64,000 nucleotides of DNA from Rhodanobacter soli (GTDB taxonomy: Bacteria > Pseudomonadota > Gammaproteobacteria > Xanthomonadales > Rhodanobacteraceae). Shown piece after piece: positions 27,950 through 36,499 of the stretch. The stretch is taken from assembly GCF_040548735.1 (NCBI RefSeq), contig NZ_JBEPSD010000004.1, positions 79,295 through 143,294 on the forward strand, given 5' to 3'. Under the pieces are notes generated by a model that saw nothing but the letters and a program-made list of their open reading frames with translations, had not been told where the DNA came from and searched no databases. Each line of letters opens with the position of its first letter. Positions within the stretch are counted from its first letter, which is position 1. The position numbers and the translations under genes were made by a program.

Positions 27950-28201
27950 ATGGGTACGCTTTACGTGGTGCAGGGCTTTCACGAGGTGGACGGCGATTTC
28001 GTCGCGGACAAGCCCATCCTTCACGGCATGGAACAGCTGGCGCGCACGCGCGGTGAGATGCTGGCCGGACAACGTGACGGCGTGCTGGTTTACGCGCAGG
28101 CCGCGGATGCCGATCGCGGCGAATACTCGGAGGCGGTCATCCTCGCCAGGTATGGCCGCGTACCGCACCCGGAGCGGCAGAGTCTTTGCCAGGCCGGCTG
28201 A
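27950..28201 (+). CDS. Small hypothetical protein
   Basis: An 83-residue frame starting MGTLYVVQGFHEVDG, with GTGAGGAC about 8 nt upstream as a possible ribosome-binding site. It has plausible codon use and contains an aliphatic/aromatic N-terminal strand, a GMEQLARTRGEMLAG helix and a VLVYAQAAD strand, so it could be a small folded domain. I do not recognise the family. It lies alone between the tRNA and another small gene, and a competing minus-strand frame covers the same DNA. Confidence 0.5.
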   Translation: MGTLYVVQGFHEVDGDFVADKPILHGMEQLARTRGEMLAGQRDGVLVYAQAADADRGEYSEAVILARYGRVPHPERQSLCQAG

Positions 28202-28397
28202 GCATGACGGCGGGGAAATGCAAGGGATAAACCGGGGTCATTCCGGGGCAGCGACGCACGCGAGTCGTAGGCGCAGGCCGACATACGTGGGACAGCGCGC
28301 TAGGCAGACTGGGCAAACACCGGAAGCACATGATCATCCGCCACCAGGGGGCGCGGATAGGTGCTCCGGGCGGTTTCTCGGTCCGGGAGATGCGGCG

Positions 28398-28637
28398 ATG
28401 CGCATGGTTTTGTCGATCAAGGAAAGCAGCCACGGCCTGTGGTGCATCTGCAGTGGGGAGGCGGTGCTGTACGACGGGTTGCGCTTCGCGCATGCGATCC
28501 GGCTGGCCCGCGGACTGGCCCGCGAGAAGCACGCCAACTCCGGCTGCACGGCCAGTGTCGAGATGGTCTGTGCGGAATTCACCATCGCCCTGGTGCATTA
28601 CACGAGCCCGGTCACGCCGCAGCGTGCCGCTGCCTGA
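28398..28637 (+). CDS. Small hypothetical protein
   Basis: A 79-residue frame from ATG 28398, preceded by GGGAGATG. The sequence MRMVLSIKESSHGLWCICSG, then LRFAHAIRLARGLAREKH and CTASVEM, has the strand-turn-strand-helix-strand look of DUF2188-like small proteins, a comparison I hold loosely. The open frame extends far upstream, but those residues look random. Its neighbours give no clue to function. Confidence 0.55.
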   Translation: MRMVLSIKESSHGLWCICSGEAVLYDGLRFAHAIRLARGLAREKHANSGCTASVEMVCAEFTIALVHYTSPVTPQRAAA

Positions 28638-29171
28638 CCCCGCGCGTCCGAGGCAACCCTTGGGCAATGGTCGTGCGTGGTGCATCGGGCGAACTGACTC
28701 TGCGTATGTCTCAGCCACAGGCGATACGAACGACCCGCGGCGGGTGACCTCCGACCGGTTCGCGATGATCGGCCGATGTCCGACGGCTGATGTGCATGTA
28801 ACGTGAAAGCTTGCTAGGATCAACCCGACGGCTGCGCAGGGGCAGCTTAGGGTGATCAACATGCAAACGCTTCTCGTGCATTCCGCCTTCTGGCGTGGAG
28901 TGTCGATGTTTGCAGGGATGCTGTTAGGAAAAGTCGTTCGGGACGCTGAGCCCGGAGCTTCGCTGGCCCGTGGTGCCGGGGATCTGGTGTCCTGGAACCC
29001 GGGTGCGCGATCGCGGCGCGAGGACGAGTTGGCACGAAGTCGCCAGGCAGGACTCCACTAGCCAGCGGCGTGCCGGTTCCGGTCGGGTAGTGTGGTTGCA
29101 GTGGATGCGGCCGCCGTGGTCGTGTGCATCGATCCGGTGGTATCACGTTCGAATCAAGCCGGAGAACACCC
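28638..29171. other. 534-nt stretch without a convincing gene
   Basis: The only candidate is a short + strand frame (ATG 28861 or GTG 28852 to 29061) beginning MQTLLVHSAFWRGVSMFAG. It has one weak hydrophobic stretch and poor codon character in its second half, so I do not call it. No tRNA, strong terminator or clear repeat is seen. The promoter of the DUF3617 gene at 29172 should be in the last 100 nt, but no clear -35/-10 pair stands out. Confidence 0.5.
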
Positions 29172-29630
29172 ATGTCCATGCCATCCATGATGCGCATCTG
29201 CTGCCTGTGCGCGTTCGCGCTGCTGGCCACGACGGCCTCGGCGCAGTCGGACTCCGGCAACATGATGAAGATGAGCGTCACCATGAAGATGCAGGTACCG
29301 GGTGCGGGGGACATGCCTGCACGCACGACCACGCAGGACGTGTGTACCTCCAAGAGCCATGACATGCGCGCCATGCTGCAACAGCAGCAGGACTGCACCG
29401 TCAGCCATTACCAGCAGGTGGGCGATGTCGTCAGTTACCACCTGGTCTGCGGCGGCGATCCGCCGAAGATGACCGGCGACGCGCGCTTCGAGTTGCTGCC
29501 CAACGGCAATATCAAGGGCAGCGTTCACGCGAACAGCAGCATGGGTGGCCAGAGCGTCCTCATGGACATGACCTATGCGGGCGAGCGCACGGGCAGCTGC
29601 GACTACACCGCGAGCCGGCAGAAGCACTGA
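29172..29630 (+). CDS. DUF3617-family secreted protein
   Basis: A 152-residue protein with a signal peptide (residues about 1-24, cleavage near TASAQS). The mature protein follows the DUF3617 pattern: MKMSVTMKMQVPG near the start, then DVCTSK, a central CTVSHYQQ, YHLVCGG and a C-terminal CDYTASRQKH, with four Cys probably in two disulfides. A second ATG lies at 29178. The function of the family is unknown. The gene is alone, with about 220 nt before arginase. Confidence 0.8.
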   Translation: MSMPSMMRICCLCAFALLATTASAQSDSGNMMKMSVTMKMQVPGAGDMPARTTTQDVCTSKSHDMRAMLQQQQDCTVSHYQQVGDVVSYHLVCGGDPPKMTGDARFELLPNGNIKGSVHANSSMGGQSVLMDMTYAGERTGSCDYTASRQKH

Positions 29631-29850
29631 GCGGGAACCGCTGGCGCCGATCTTCGATGATCGGCGTTTGCCGAAGCTGCCGGCCGCGGTTCCGGCGTCG
29701 GCTGGACCGTTGCGGTAAACTTCAGGCCATTCGCGACGCACTCGGGAGGGTGGCAAGGCGCCACCCTCCACCAGTCGCCGTACCGACATCGACGGTGAGC
29801 GATGGCCCAGGCCTGGCGCCGCCGCGACGCATGGCAGGTAAACACGGATC

Positions 29851-30765
29851 ATGGGCAAACAGACCATTTCATTGATCGGCGTGCCGACCGACATCGGTGC
29901 GGGCCACCGCGGTGCCGCGATGGGACCGGAGGCGCTGCGGGTGGCCAACCTGGCGGAAAAGCTGCAGCGCCGCGGGCTGAAAGTGATCGATCGCGGCAAT
30001 CTGCAGGGCCCCCTCAATCCGTGGCTGCCGCCCGAGCATGGCTATCGCCATCTGGATGAGGTGGTGGCGTGGAATACGGCCGTCTATACGGCCGTTCACC
30101 AGGAACTTCAGGCCGGGCGCCTGCCGATCATGCTCGGCGGCGACCACTGCCTGGCGATCGGCTCGATTTCGGCGGTGGCCCGCCATTGCCACGATGAAGG
30201 CAAGCAGCTGCGCGTGCTGTGGCTGGATGCGCATACCGATTTCAACACGGCGCAGGCCACGCCCACCGGGAACATCCACGGCATGCCGGTGGCCTGCCTG
30301 TGCGGCGTCGGCCCGGCCGGGCTCACCGATCTGAGTGGCAGCACGCCGGCGACCACGCCGGACGTGTTCCGTTACATCGGCATCCGCTCGGTCGACGAGG
30401 ACGAGAAGCGGCTGGTGCGCGGAGCCAACATGCAGGTGCACGACATGCGCCATATCGACGAGGTCGGCATGAAGCGCGTGATGGAAGAGGCGCTGGCCGG
30501 TATCGACGAGAACACGCACCTGCACGTGAGCTTCGACGTCGACTTCCTCGACCCAAGCATCGCGCCCGGCGTGGGCACCACCGTGCGCGGCGGGCCGAAT
30601 TACCGCGAGGCGCAGCTGTGCATGGAGATGCTCGCCGATACGGGACGCGTGGCGTCGCTGGACATCGTCGAGCTGAACCCGGCGTTCGACAAGCGCAACC
30701 AGACGGCCAGGCTGGCGGTGGATCTGGTCGAGTCGCTGTTCGGCAAGTCCACACTGATCCGCTGA
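29851..30765 (+). CDS. rocF: Arginase
   Basis: A 304-residue ureohydrolase converting arginine to ornithine and urea with a dinuclear Mn centre. Metal-binding motifs are intact: GGDHCLAIGS, LDAHTDFNT and SFDVDFLDPSIAPGVGT. The NTAQATPTGNIHGMP segment is characteristic of true arginases over agmatinases. The N-terminal SLIGVPTDIGAGHRGAAMGP fits the family start. No ornithine-handling gene is adjacent. A 10-bp hairpin separates it from the convergent YegP gene. Confidence 0.93.
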   Translation: MGKQTISLIGVPTDIGAGHRGAAMGPEALRVANLAEKLQRRGLKVIDRGNLQGPLNPWLPPEHGYRHLDEVVAWNTAVYTAVHQELQAGRLPIMLGGDHCLAIGSISAVARHCHDEGKQLRVLWLDAHTDFNTAQATPTGNIHGMPVACLCGVGPAGLTDLSGSTPATTPDVFRYIGIRSVDEDEKRLVRGANMQVHDMRHIDEVGMKRVMEEALAGIDENTHLHVSFDVDFLDPSIAPGVGTTVRGGPNYREAQLCMEMLADTGRVASLDIVELNPAFDKRNQTARLAVDLVESLFGKSTLIR

Positions 30766-30781
30766 GGCGGGTCGACGGATT

Positions 30782-30811
30782 TTCGGCGCGACCCGACAGG
30801 ATCGCGCCGAA
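30782..30811. terminator. Hairpin between convergent arginase and YegP genes
   Basis: A perfect 10-bp inverted repeat, TTCGGCGCGA at 30782-30791 and TCGCGCCGAA at 30802-30811, with a 10-nt loop. It lies in the 50-nt gap between two stop codons. No T-run follows on either strand, so it is a possible bidirectional terminator by position rather than by full consensus. Confidence 0.55.
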
Positions 30812-30815
30812 GCGC

Positions 30816-31145
30816 TCATTCCTCGCCGAGCTTGGCGTCCGGCGCGTTTGCCATCACCGAAGCGATGCCGGCGTCGCGCGAGCTCTCGCTGTCGTACATC
30901 TCACTGCTGCCGATGACCTGGTGGTTGGCGGCCTTCAGGTTGAAGTGGAGCTTGCCGCTGGCCGACGTCTTTTTCTCGTAGCGCGCCGCATCCGGCGCGT
31001 TCTTGCGCACCGACTCGATGCCGTTGTGCGCGCTGGCCTTGTCCCTGTACCCCTCGCTCTTGAGGATGATCTCGCCGTTGCCGGCCTTGAGGTTGAAATA
31101 GGTCTGGCCGTTCTTGCCGGCAAACACGGTGAACTTGCCGCTCAT
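30816..31145 (-). CDS. YegP/DUF1508 tandem-repeat protein
   Basis: A 109-residue protein made of two DUF1508 units: residues about 3-50 (KFTVFAGKNGQTYFNLKAG, ILKSEGY) and about 55-105 (YEKKTSASGKLHFNLKAA, VIGSSEMY), each ending in a helix with an APDA motif. The protein is small, soluble and of unknown molecular function, often linked with stress or stationary phase. Frame and length match the family. It is divergent from trpS, whose product carries a similar unit at its C-terminus. Confidence 0.92.
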   Translation of the reverse strand: MSGKFTVFAGKNGQTYFNLKAGNGEIILKSEGYRDKASAHNGIESVRKNAPDAARYEKKTSASGKLHFNLKAANHQVIGSSEMYDSESSRDAGIASVMANAPDAKLGEE

Positions 31146-31304
31146 CAGCTGGATCTCCTTGCCATGGTCAGGGTCGGCAGAATCTGGACTGGCCCATGTG
31201 ATTTTTTTGGCAAGGGACAACGCCGAGCGTGGTGGACGGCGGACCGGTCGGTCGAGCTGTTTTGCCGGATGTCGTAGACTGGCGTTTTCCTTGCGCGACG
31301 CAGC

Positions 31305-32669
31305 ATGAATACCCGAGTCCTCACCGGCATCACCACCACCGGTACCCCGCACCTGGGCAATTACGTGGGCGCGATCCGCCCGGCCGTCGAGGCCAGCCGG
31401 CGCGACGACGTGGATGCGTTCTATTTCATGGCCGACTACCACGCGCTGATCAAGAGCGACGACGCGGCGCGCATCGAGCGTTCGCGGCTGGAGATCGCCG
31501 CAACGTGGCTGGCCGCCGGACTCGACCCGCAGCGGGTCACGTTCTACCGCCAGTCGGACATCCCGGAAATCCCCGAGCTGACCTGGTTCCTCACCTGCAT
31601 CGCCTCGAAGGGCATGCTCAACCGCGCGCATGCGTACAAGGCCGCGGTGGACAAGAATACCGCGGCGGGCGAGGACGCCGACGCCGGCATCACCGCCGGC
31701 CTGTACATGTACCCGGTATTGATGGCGGCCGACATCCTGGCGTTCGACGCGAACCAGGTGCCGGTGGGGCGCGACCAGATCCAGCACATCGAGATGGCGC
31801 GCGATCTCGGCCAGCGCTTCAACCATTTGCACGGTCGCGAGTTCTTCGTGCTGCCGGAGGCGTTGATTGAGGAGCAGGTGGCCACGCTGCCGGGCCTGGA
31901 TGGCCGCAAGATGTCGAAGAGCTACGACAACACGATCCCGCTGTTCGCCGGCGGCAAGAAGCAATTGCGCGAGACGATCATGCGCATCGTCACCGACTCG
32001 CGCCTGCCCGGCGAGCCGAAGGATCCGGACGATTGCGCGCTGTTCACCATCTTCCGCGCGTTCGCCAGCGAGACCGAGACCGCGGCGTTCCGCCAGGCCT
32101 TGCTGGACGGCATCGGCTGGGGCGAGGCGAAGCAGGTGCTGTACGAGCGGATCGAGGCGGACGTGGCGCCCATGCGCGAGCGCTACGAAGCGCTGATGGC
32201 CGACCCGGCCGCGATCGAGGCGATCCTGCAGCAGGGAGCGCGGAAGGCGCGCGCGATCGCCGCGCCCAAGGTCGCCGCGCTGCGCGAAGCGCTGGGGCTG
32301 CGCGCGATGGCCACCGCGCCGGCACGTACCGATCTGCCGAAGGCCGCGCCGAAGCAGGGCAAAATGCCGCGCTTCGCCAGTTTCCGCGATGCCGATGGTA
32401 ACTTCCGCTTTCGCCTGTTTTCCGCGGAAGGCGAGGAGTTGCTGCTGTCGAAATCGTTCGCCGATCCGAAGGCGGCCGGTGCGCTGCAGAAGCAACTCAA
32501 GGCGCTGGGCGCCGCCGCGGCCGTACTGCGCATTCGGCCGCTGGGCGTGAGCCTGGAACTGGACGGCGCGGCGGTCGCCAGTACGCCTGACTGTCGCGAC
32601 GAGCAGGCTCGTGACGACATGCTGGCGCGGCTGCGTGAAGCGCTGGATCAACTTGCCGCACAGGAATGA
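31305..32669 (+). CDS. trpS: Tryptophanyl-tRNA synthetase with C-terminal DUF1508-like extension
   Basis: A 454-residue class I aminoacyl-tRNA synthetase. The HIGH-type motif is GTPHLGNYVG and the KMSKS motif is GRKMSKSYDN; VGRDQIQHIEMARDL lines the active site. The catalytic and anticodon-binding parts end near residue 335, about the usual family length. Residues about 356-402 (RFASFRDADGNFRFRLFS, GEELLLSKSFAD) resemble the YegP/DUF1508 unit encoded by the divergent neighbour. This extension should not be needed for aminoacylation; it may bind nucleic acid or another protein. Its homology is inferred by eye. Confidence 0.95.
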   Translation: MNTRVLTGITTTGTPHLGNYVGAIRPAVEASRRDDVDAFYFMADYHALIKSDDAARIERSRLEIAATWLAAGLDPQRVTFYRQSDIPEIPELTWFLTCIASKGMLNRAHAYKAAVDKNTAAGEDADAGITAGLYMYPVLMAADILAFDANQVPVGRDQIQHIEMARDLGQRFNHLHGREFFVLPEALIEEQVATLPGLDGRKMSKSYDNTIPLFAGGKKQLRETIMRIVTDSRLPGEPKDPDDCALFTIFRAFASETETAAFRQALLDGIGWGEAKQVLYERIEADVAPMRERYEALMADPAAIEAILQQGARKARAIAAPKVAALREALGLRAMATAPARTDLPKAAPKQGKMPRFASFRDADGNFRFRLFSAEGEELLLSKSFADPKAAGALQKQLKALGAAAAVLRIRPLGVSLELDGAAVASTPDCRDEQARDDMLARLREALDQLAAQE

Positions 32670-32702
32670 TGCGCGGCGCCAAACTTTCCGGGTGATCGAC
32701 CG

Positions 32703-33032
32703 ATGCGTTACCTCGCCGTCCTGCTGCTTGCGCCGTGGCTGCTGATCCTGTGCTGGGGCTATTGGGCGTACCCGAAAAGCCTGCCGCGCACGTCCGGCCG
32801 GCGCGTTTTCGATTTCACCGCCCTGCTGCTGGCGCTGATCGCCGCGGTGCAGTGCGCGGTGCTCGGCTTCGACATGGTCGAACTGCCCACGGTCGACGGC
32901 TTCGGTCGCGCCAGCGGCGCGATCTGGCAGCAGGTGCTGCCGGCGTTGTACGGCTACGGCGCGTTCACCGCGGTGCTGGTGCTGGCGATGCTGCTGCGCC
33001 ATGCGCTCTGGGGCCGCCGCCGGCGATCCTGA
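32703..33032 (+). CDS. Small inner-membrane protein
   Basis: A 109-residue protein with three likely TM segments (about residues 3-22, 38-58 and 80-100) separated by short polar loops, ending in an Arg-rich tail (RHALWGRRRRS) that should stay in the cytoplasm. The family is not recognised. It starts 33 nt after trpS in the same direction and may be co-transcribed with it. Confidence 0.7.
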   Translation: MRYLAVLLLAPWLLILCWGYWAYPKSLPRTSGRRVFDFTALLLALIAAVQCAVLGFDMVELPTVDGFGRASGAIWQQVLPALYGYGAFTAVLVLAMLLRHALWGRRRRS

Positions 33033-33077
33033 TCGGGCGCGAAGGCGCCATGCCCGCACCGGACGGGCAGCTGCCTG

Positions 33078-33102
33078 CCACAAGTCATGGTGTGACTTAT
33101 GG
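33078..33102. promoter_or_regulatory. Dyad upstream of the DUF5916 gene
   Basis: An inverted repeat AAGTCA (33082-33087) and TGACTT (33093-33098) with a 5-nt spacer, extended by CCA at 33078-33080 and TGG at 33100-33102 with one mismatch between. It ends 110 nt before the start of the outer-membrane-type gene. This could be an operator; no matching regulator is adjacent. A second 6-bp pair, GCAGCT 33111-33116 and AGCTGC 33131-33136, follows. Confidence 0.35.
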
Positions 33103-33211
33103 CGGTCGAGGCAGCTAAACGCAAACGGCAAGCTGCGCATCTATCCGATGTGGCGAATCCATCGCCCCCATGGCGCAATCCTGTGCCGCATCCCCGTGGA
33201 AGTTTTTCAAC

Positions 33212-35440
33212 ATGCGCATGGCATGCCTGTTGTTCATTACCCTGGCGGCGCTGTCGGCGCCCGCACTGGCCGTCGATATCGACGGCCACATCGGCGCGGA
33301 CGAGTGGAAGGGCGCGCAGCATATCGCCGATTTCCGGCAGACCCAGCCGCTTACCGGCAAGCCGGGCTCGCTGCATACCGAAGCCTGGATCCTGGCCACC
33401 CCGAAGGGCCTGGCCGTGGCGTTCCGCTGCGACCAGCCGGCCGACGTGCCGCGCACGCGGCAGCGCGTGCAGCGCGACTTCGAGGACCAGGTCGACCGGG
33501 TCAATCTGATGGTCGACTTCAACGGCGACGGGCGCACCGGCTACGACTTCGTGGTCAGCTCGACCGGCGGCATCAACGATGCCGTGCTCACCAACGAGAA
33601 CCAGTTCAACAAGGACTGGGACGGCAACTGGCTGCACGCGGTGAGCGAGGATGCCGAGGGCTGGACGGTCGAGATACTGATCCCGTGGTACATCGCGCCG
33701 ATGCACACCGCTCTGGACGGCAAGCGCACGATCGGCGTCTATCTCGACCGCGTGACCGGTTCGACCGGCGAGCGCGACTCGTGGCCGGTGGCCAGCTTCA
33801 CGCTGCCGCGCTTCCTGTCTGCATTCAGCCGGGTCGAGGTGCCGCAGTACAGCCAGTCGCTGCTGGCGGTGACGCCGTACGTGTCCGGCCTGTACGACAA
33901 CGTGCGCGGCCGCAGCCACTTCCAGGAAGGCGCCGACCTGCTGTGGAAGCCGAACGGCCAGTTCCAGCTCACCGCGGCGCTGAATCCGGACTTCGGCCAG
34001 GTCGAGAGCGACGACCTGGTGGTCAACTTCAGCGCCACCGAAACCTACGTCAGCGACAAGCGGCCGTTCTTCACCGAGAACCAGGGCATCTTCGACTTCA
34101 GCCTGCTCGATGACTACAGCCAGCTGGTCTATACGCGGCGTGTCGGCGGGTCGTCCGACGACGGCCGCGGCGCGGCCGATATCAACGCAGCGGTGAAGCT
34201 CAACGGCAGCTTCGGCACCACCAGCTACGGCGTGCTCGCCGCCGACGAGGACGGCGAGGCAGGGCGTTTCTTCGGCGCCGCGCGGGTGACCCACGATTTC
34301 GGCGACCAGAGCCTGGGCATGCTGCTGACCCGGGTCGACCGCCCGTGGCTGGATCGCGAGGCCACCGTGCTTGGCGTGGACCATCACTGGCGGCCCACGC
34401 CGCAGCTGACCATCGCCACCAACGTGGTCGGCAGCGACATCCTGCAGTCGGGCACGCACACGCGCGATACCGGCGGCACCTTCATCGCCGATCTCGAGAT
34501 GGGCGATGGCTGGCGCCAGCAGTGGCTGGGCATGCATTTCGGCGACCAGCTGCAGGTCAACGACTTCGGCTACCTGGAGCGCAACAATTTCAACTACGGC
34601 CACTGGGAAGTACGCAAGCGCAATACTGCGCTGTCGGCCGATTCCGCCTACAGTTCGCACGAGTGGCGCTTCCGCATCGACGGGCTGGACAACGACCATG
34701 GCCTGCGACTGCGCCGCCAGCTGCGCATCAGCCGCAACAGCGACCTGCGCAACGGCGCCAACGAAATCGTGCAGCTCAACGTCAACAGCGCGGGCTGGGA
34801 CGATCTGCTCACCCGCGGCAACGGCGCGCTGTTCCTGCCGCCATCGGTGGACCTGGCCTACGAACGCATCAGCCCGCGCCACGGCGACTGGGCGTTCAAG
34901 CTGGATGCGGAAGTCCTCAGTGGTGGACTGGGCGGCAATCGGCAGCTCGGCTACAACGTCAAATTCATCCCGACCTATTTCGTCAGCGACGCATTCAGCG
35001 TGTACGCGGGGCCGTACTACGAGCACACGCCGGATTGGCTGGTGTGGCAGCACGACAATCTGATCGGCCGCTACGACGAGCACACGCTCCAGCTGGACGC
35101 CGGTTTCGACTGGAGCATCGGCAACCGCCAGGAGCTGCGCGTGAAGCTGCAAGCGATCGGCCTGGATGCGCGCCTGCGTGGCGCCTACCGCGTGGGCGGC
35201 AATGGTCGCGCGGTGGCCAGCAACGAGCCGGTCGACGACTTCAGCGTGCGCAATCTCGGCCTGCAGATCCGCTACCGCTACGAGCTGGCGCCGCTGTCGT
35301 ACCTGTACGTGGTCTACGGCCGTGGCGGCTACGCGATGGACGATCAGGCGCGCGATACCGGCGACGTGTTCGGCCGCAGCCTCGCGCTGCGCGACGACGA
35401 GCAGCTGTTGGTGAAGCTGAGCTATCGCTTCGACATCTAG
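33212..35440 (+). CDS. DUF5916 protein with CBM9-like N-terminal domain
   Basis: A 742-residue exported protein. ATG 33212 is chosen over ATG 33170 because it starts a good signal peptide (MRMACLLFITLAALSAPALA) and is preceded by GGAAG. The N-terminal 180 residues are a CBM9-like beta-sandwich (IDGHIGADEWKGA, LMVDFNGDGRTGYDF, WTVEILIPW). The rest is a long DUF5916 region of alternating strands ending VKLSYRFDI, the aromatic C-terminus expected of an outer-membrane beta-barrel. The substrate is unknown. It is convergent with the VOC gene. Confidence 0.85.
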   Translation: MRMACLLFITLAALSAPALAVDIDGHIGADEWKGAQHIADFRQTQPLTGKPGSLHTEAWILATPKGLAVAFRCDQPADVPRTRQRVQRDFEDQVDRVNLMVDFNGDGRTGYDFVVSSTGGINDAVLTNENQFNKDWDGNWLHAVSEDAEGWTVEILIPWYIAPMHTALDGKRTIGVYLDRVTGSTGERDSWPVASFTLPRFLSAFSRVEVPQYSQSLLAVTPYVSGLYDNVRGRSHFQEGADLLWKPNGQFQLTAALNPDFGQVESDDLVVNFSATETYVSDKRPFFTENQGIFDFSLLDDYSQLVYTRRVGGSSDDGRGAADINAAVKLNGSFGTTSYGVLAADEDGEAGRFFGAARVTHDFGDQSLGMLLTRVDRPWLDREATVLGVDHHWRPTPQLTIATNVVGSDILQSGTHTRDTGGTFIADLEMGDGWRQQWLGMHFGDQLQVNDFGYLERNNFNYGHWEVRKRNTALSADSAYSSHEWRFRIDGLDNDHGLRLRRQLRISRNSDLRNGANEIVQLNVNSAGWDDLLTRGNGALFLPPSVDLAYERISPRHGDWAFKLDAEVLSGGLGGNRQLGYNVKFIPTYFVSDAFSVYAGPYYEHTPDWLVWQHDNLIGRYDEHTLQLDAGFDWSIGNRQELRVKLQAIGLDARLRGAYRVGGNGRAVASNEPVDDFSVRNLGLQIRYRYELAPLSYLYVVYGRGGYAMDDQARDTGDVFGRSLALRDDEQLLVKLSYRFDI

Positions 35441-35519
35441 GAGCGTGGCGGTAGAAGCCGACCGGGCTGCAAAGCCGTCTGCGACTTTTCGCCTTGATCG
35501 TTTCTACCGCCCACGCTCC
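35440..35519. repeat. Long imperfect inverted repeat between convergent genes
   Basis: Left arm 35440-35456 (GGAGCGTGGCGGTAGAA) pairs with right arm 35502-35519, with one extra base in the right arm. Inside the 45-nt loop is a small hairpin GGCT-GCAA-AGCC (35465-35476) with a GNRA-type loop. The element starts in the stop codon of the DUF5916 gene and ends before the VOC gene stop at 35538. It may end transcription from both sides or be a dispersed repeat. Confidence 0.55.
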
Positions 35520-35537
35520 CAGTTCGACGCCCGGCTT

Positions 35538-35921
35538 TCAGTCCCAGGTGTTGAGGTGCGGCCCGAATGCCTTGCGCTGCGGCTGCACCACGCAGAAACG
35601 ATGCCCGCTGGGCGCTTCCAGCACCCACCAGCGCCCGCGCACGAACGCGATGCGACGTGCCCCGAGCTGCTCCAGCCGCGCCACCTCGGCGTCGAGGTCG
35701 TCGGTCTCGATGTCCAGATGCACGCGGCTGGCATGGTCCACCTTCTGCAGCAGGATGATCGGTTCGTCCGCAGCGGTCTGCAGTTCCGCGTACTTGCCGT
35801 CGCCGTCCTGGTCGACGCGGGCGATCGGCTTGCCCAGCGCCTGGCTCCAGAAATCGGCGACGGGTGCGAGCTCGTCGACGTGGCAGTCGATGACGATGGC
35901 GCAGAGTCGGCTGTGATGCAT
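35538..35921 (-). CDS. VOC (glyoxalase/bleomycin-resistance) family protein
   Basis: A 127-residue protein with the paired beta-alpha-beta-beta-beta modules of the VOC superfamily. Metal-ligand candidates are the His in VIDCHVDEL, HLDIETDD and the late Glu in VLEAPSGHRFCVV. WSQALGKP and ARVDQDGDGKYAELQ are typical of the uncharacterised glyoxalase-like group. The substrate cannot be predicted. It is divergent from the YgjP-like gene, with about 60 nt between. Confidence 0.85.
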   Translation of the reverse strand: MHHSRLCAIVIDCHVDELAPVADFWSQALGKPIARVDQDGDGKYAELQTAADEPIILLQKVDHASRVHLDIETDDLDAEVARLEQLGARRIAFVRGRWWVLEAPSGHRFCVVQPQRKAFGPHLNTWD

Positions 35922-35980
35922 GGGATGCCTCCGTCGGGTTGTCGAAACGCGTGAAGCGGCACAGTGCGAGAATACGCTGC

Positions 35981-36499
35981 ATGATCGCGCTCAAATATCT
36001 CCAGGCCTACCCCGCCACCTTGCAGGACAAGGTGCGCGAACTGATCGCGCAGGAGCGCCTGGGCGAGCACCTGGCGAAGCGTTATCCGGGTCGCCATGAG
36101 GTGCAGAGCGACAGGGCGCTGTACGCCTATGTGGCGTCGCTGAAGCAGCAGCACCTGAAGAACGCACCGGCCATCGACAAGGTACTGTACGACAGCAAGC
36201 TCGACGTGTTGCGCAATGCGCTGGGCCTGCACACCGCGATCTCGCGCGTGCAGGGCGGCAAGCTCAAGGCGAAGAAGGAAATCCGCGTGGCCAGCCTGTT
36301 CAAGGCCGCCGCGCCGGAGTTCCTGCAGATGATCGTGGTGCACGAACTGGCGCACCTGAAGGAAATCGATCACAACAAGGCGTTCTACCAGCTGTGCCAG
36401 TACATGCTGCCGGACTACCATCAGCGGGAGTTCGATCTGCGCGTATACCTGACCTGGCGCGAATTGCCCTCGACGATCAACGTGAACCACCGGGAATGA
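35981..36499 (+). CDS. YgjP-like metallopeptidase-domain protein
   Basis: A 172-residue protein starting at ATG 35981. The zincin motif HELAHLKEIDHNKAFY supplies the HExxH pair and a third ligand His four residues after Lys-Glu-Ile, as in YgjP/DUF45 proteins. The following YHQREFDLRVYLTW is also typical of the group. Targets are unknown; the fold is related to SprT and WLM peptidases. Its stop overlaps the next gene by ATGA. Confidence 0.85.
   Translation: MIALKYLQAYPATLQDKVRELIAQERLGEHLAKRYPGRHEVQSDRALYAYVASLKQQHLKNAPAIDKVLYDSKLDVLRNALGLHTAISRVQGGKLKAKKEIRVASLFKAAAPEFLQMIVVHELAHLKEIDHNKAFYQLCQYMLPDYHQREFDLRVYLTWRELPSTINVNHRE

Noticed and set aside
28852..29061. Small frame starting MINMQTLL
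   Set aside because: Weak start context, random second half and no recognisable feature; kept only as a remark in the intergenic entry.
30816..33140. 774-codon minus-strand open frame
   Set aside because: Only its last 109 codons are a real protein (YegP). The rest is antisense to trpS and the small membrane gene.
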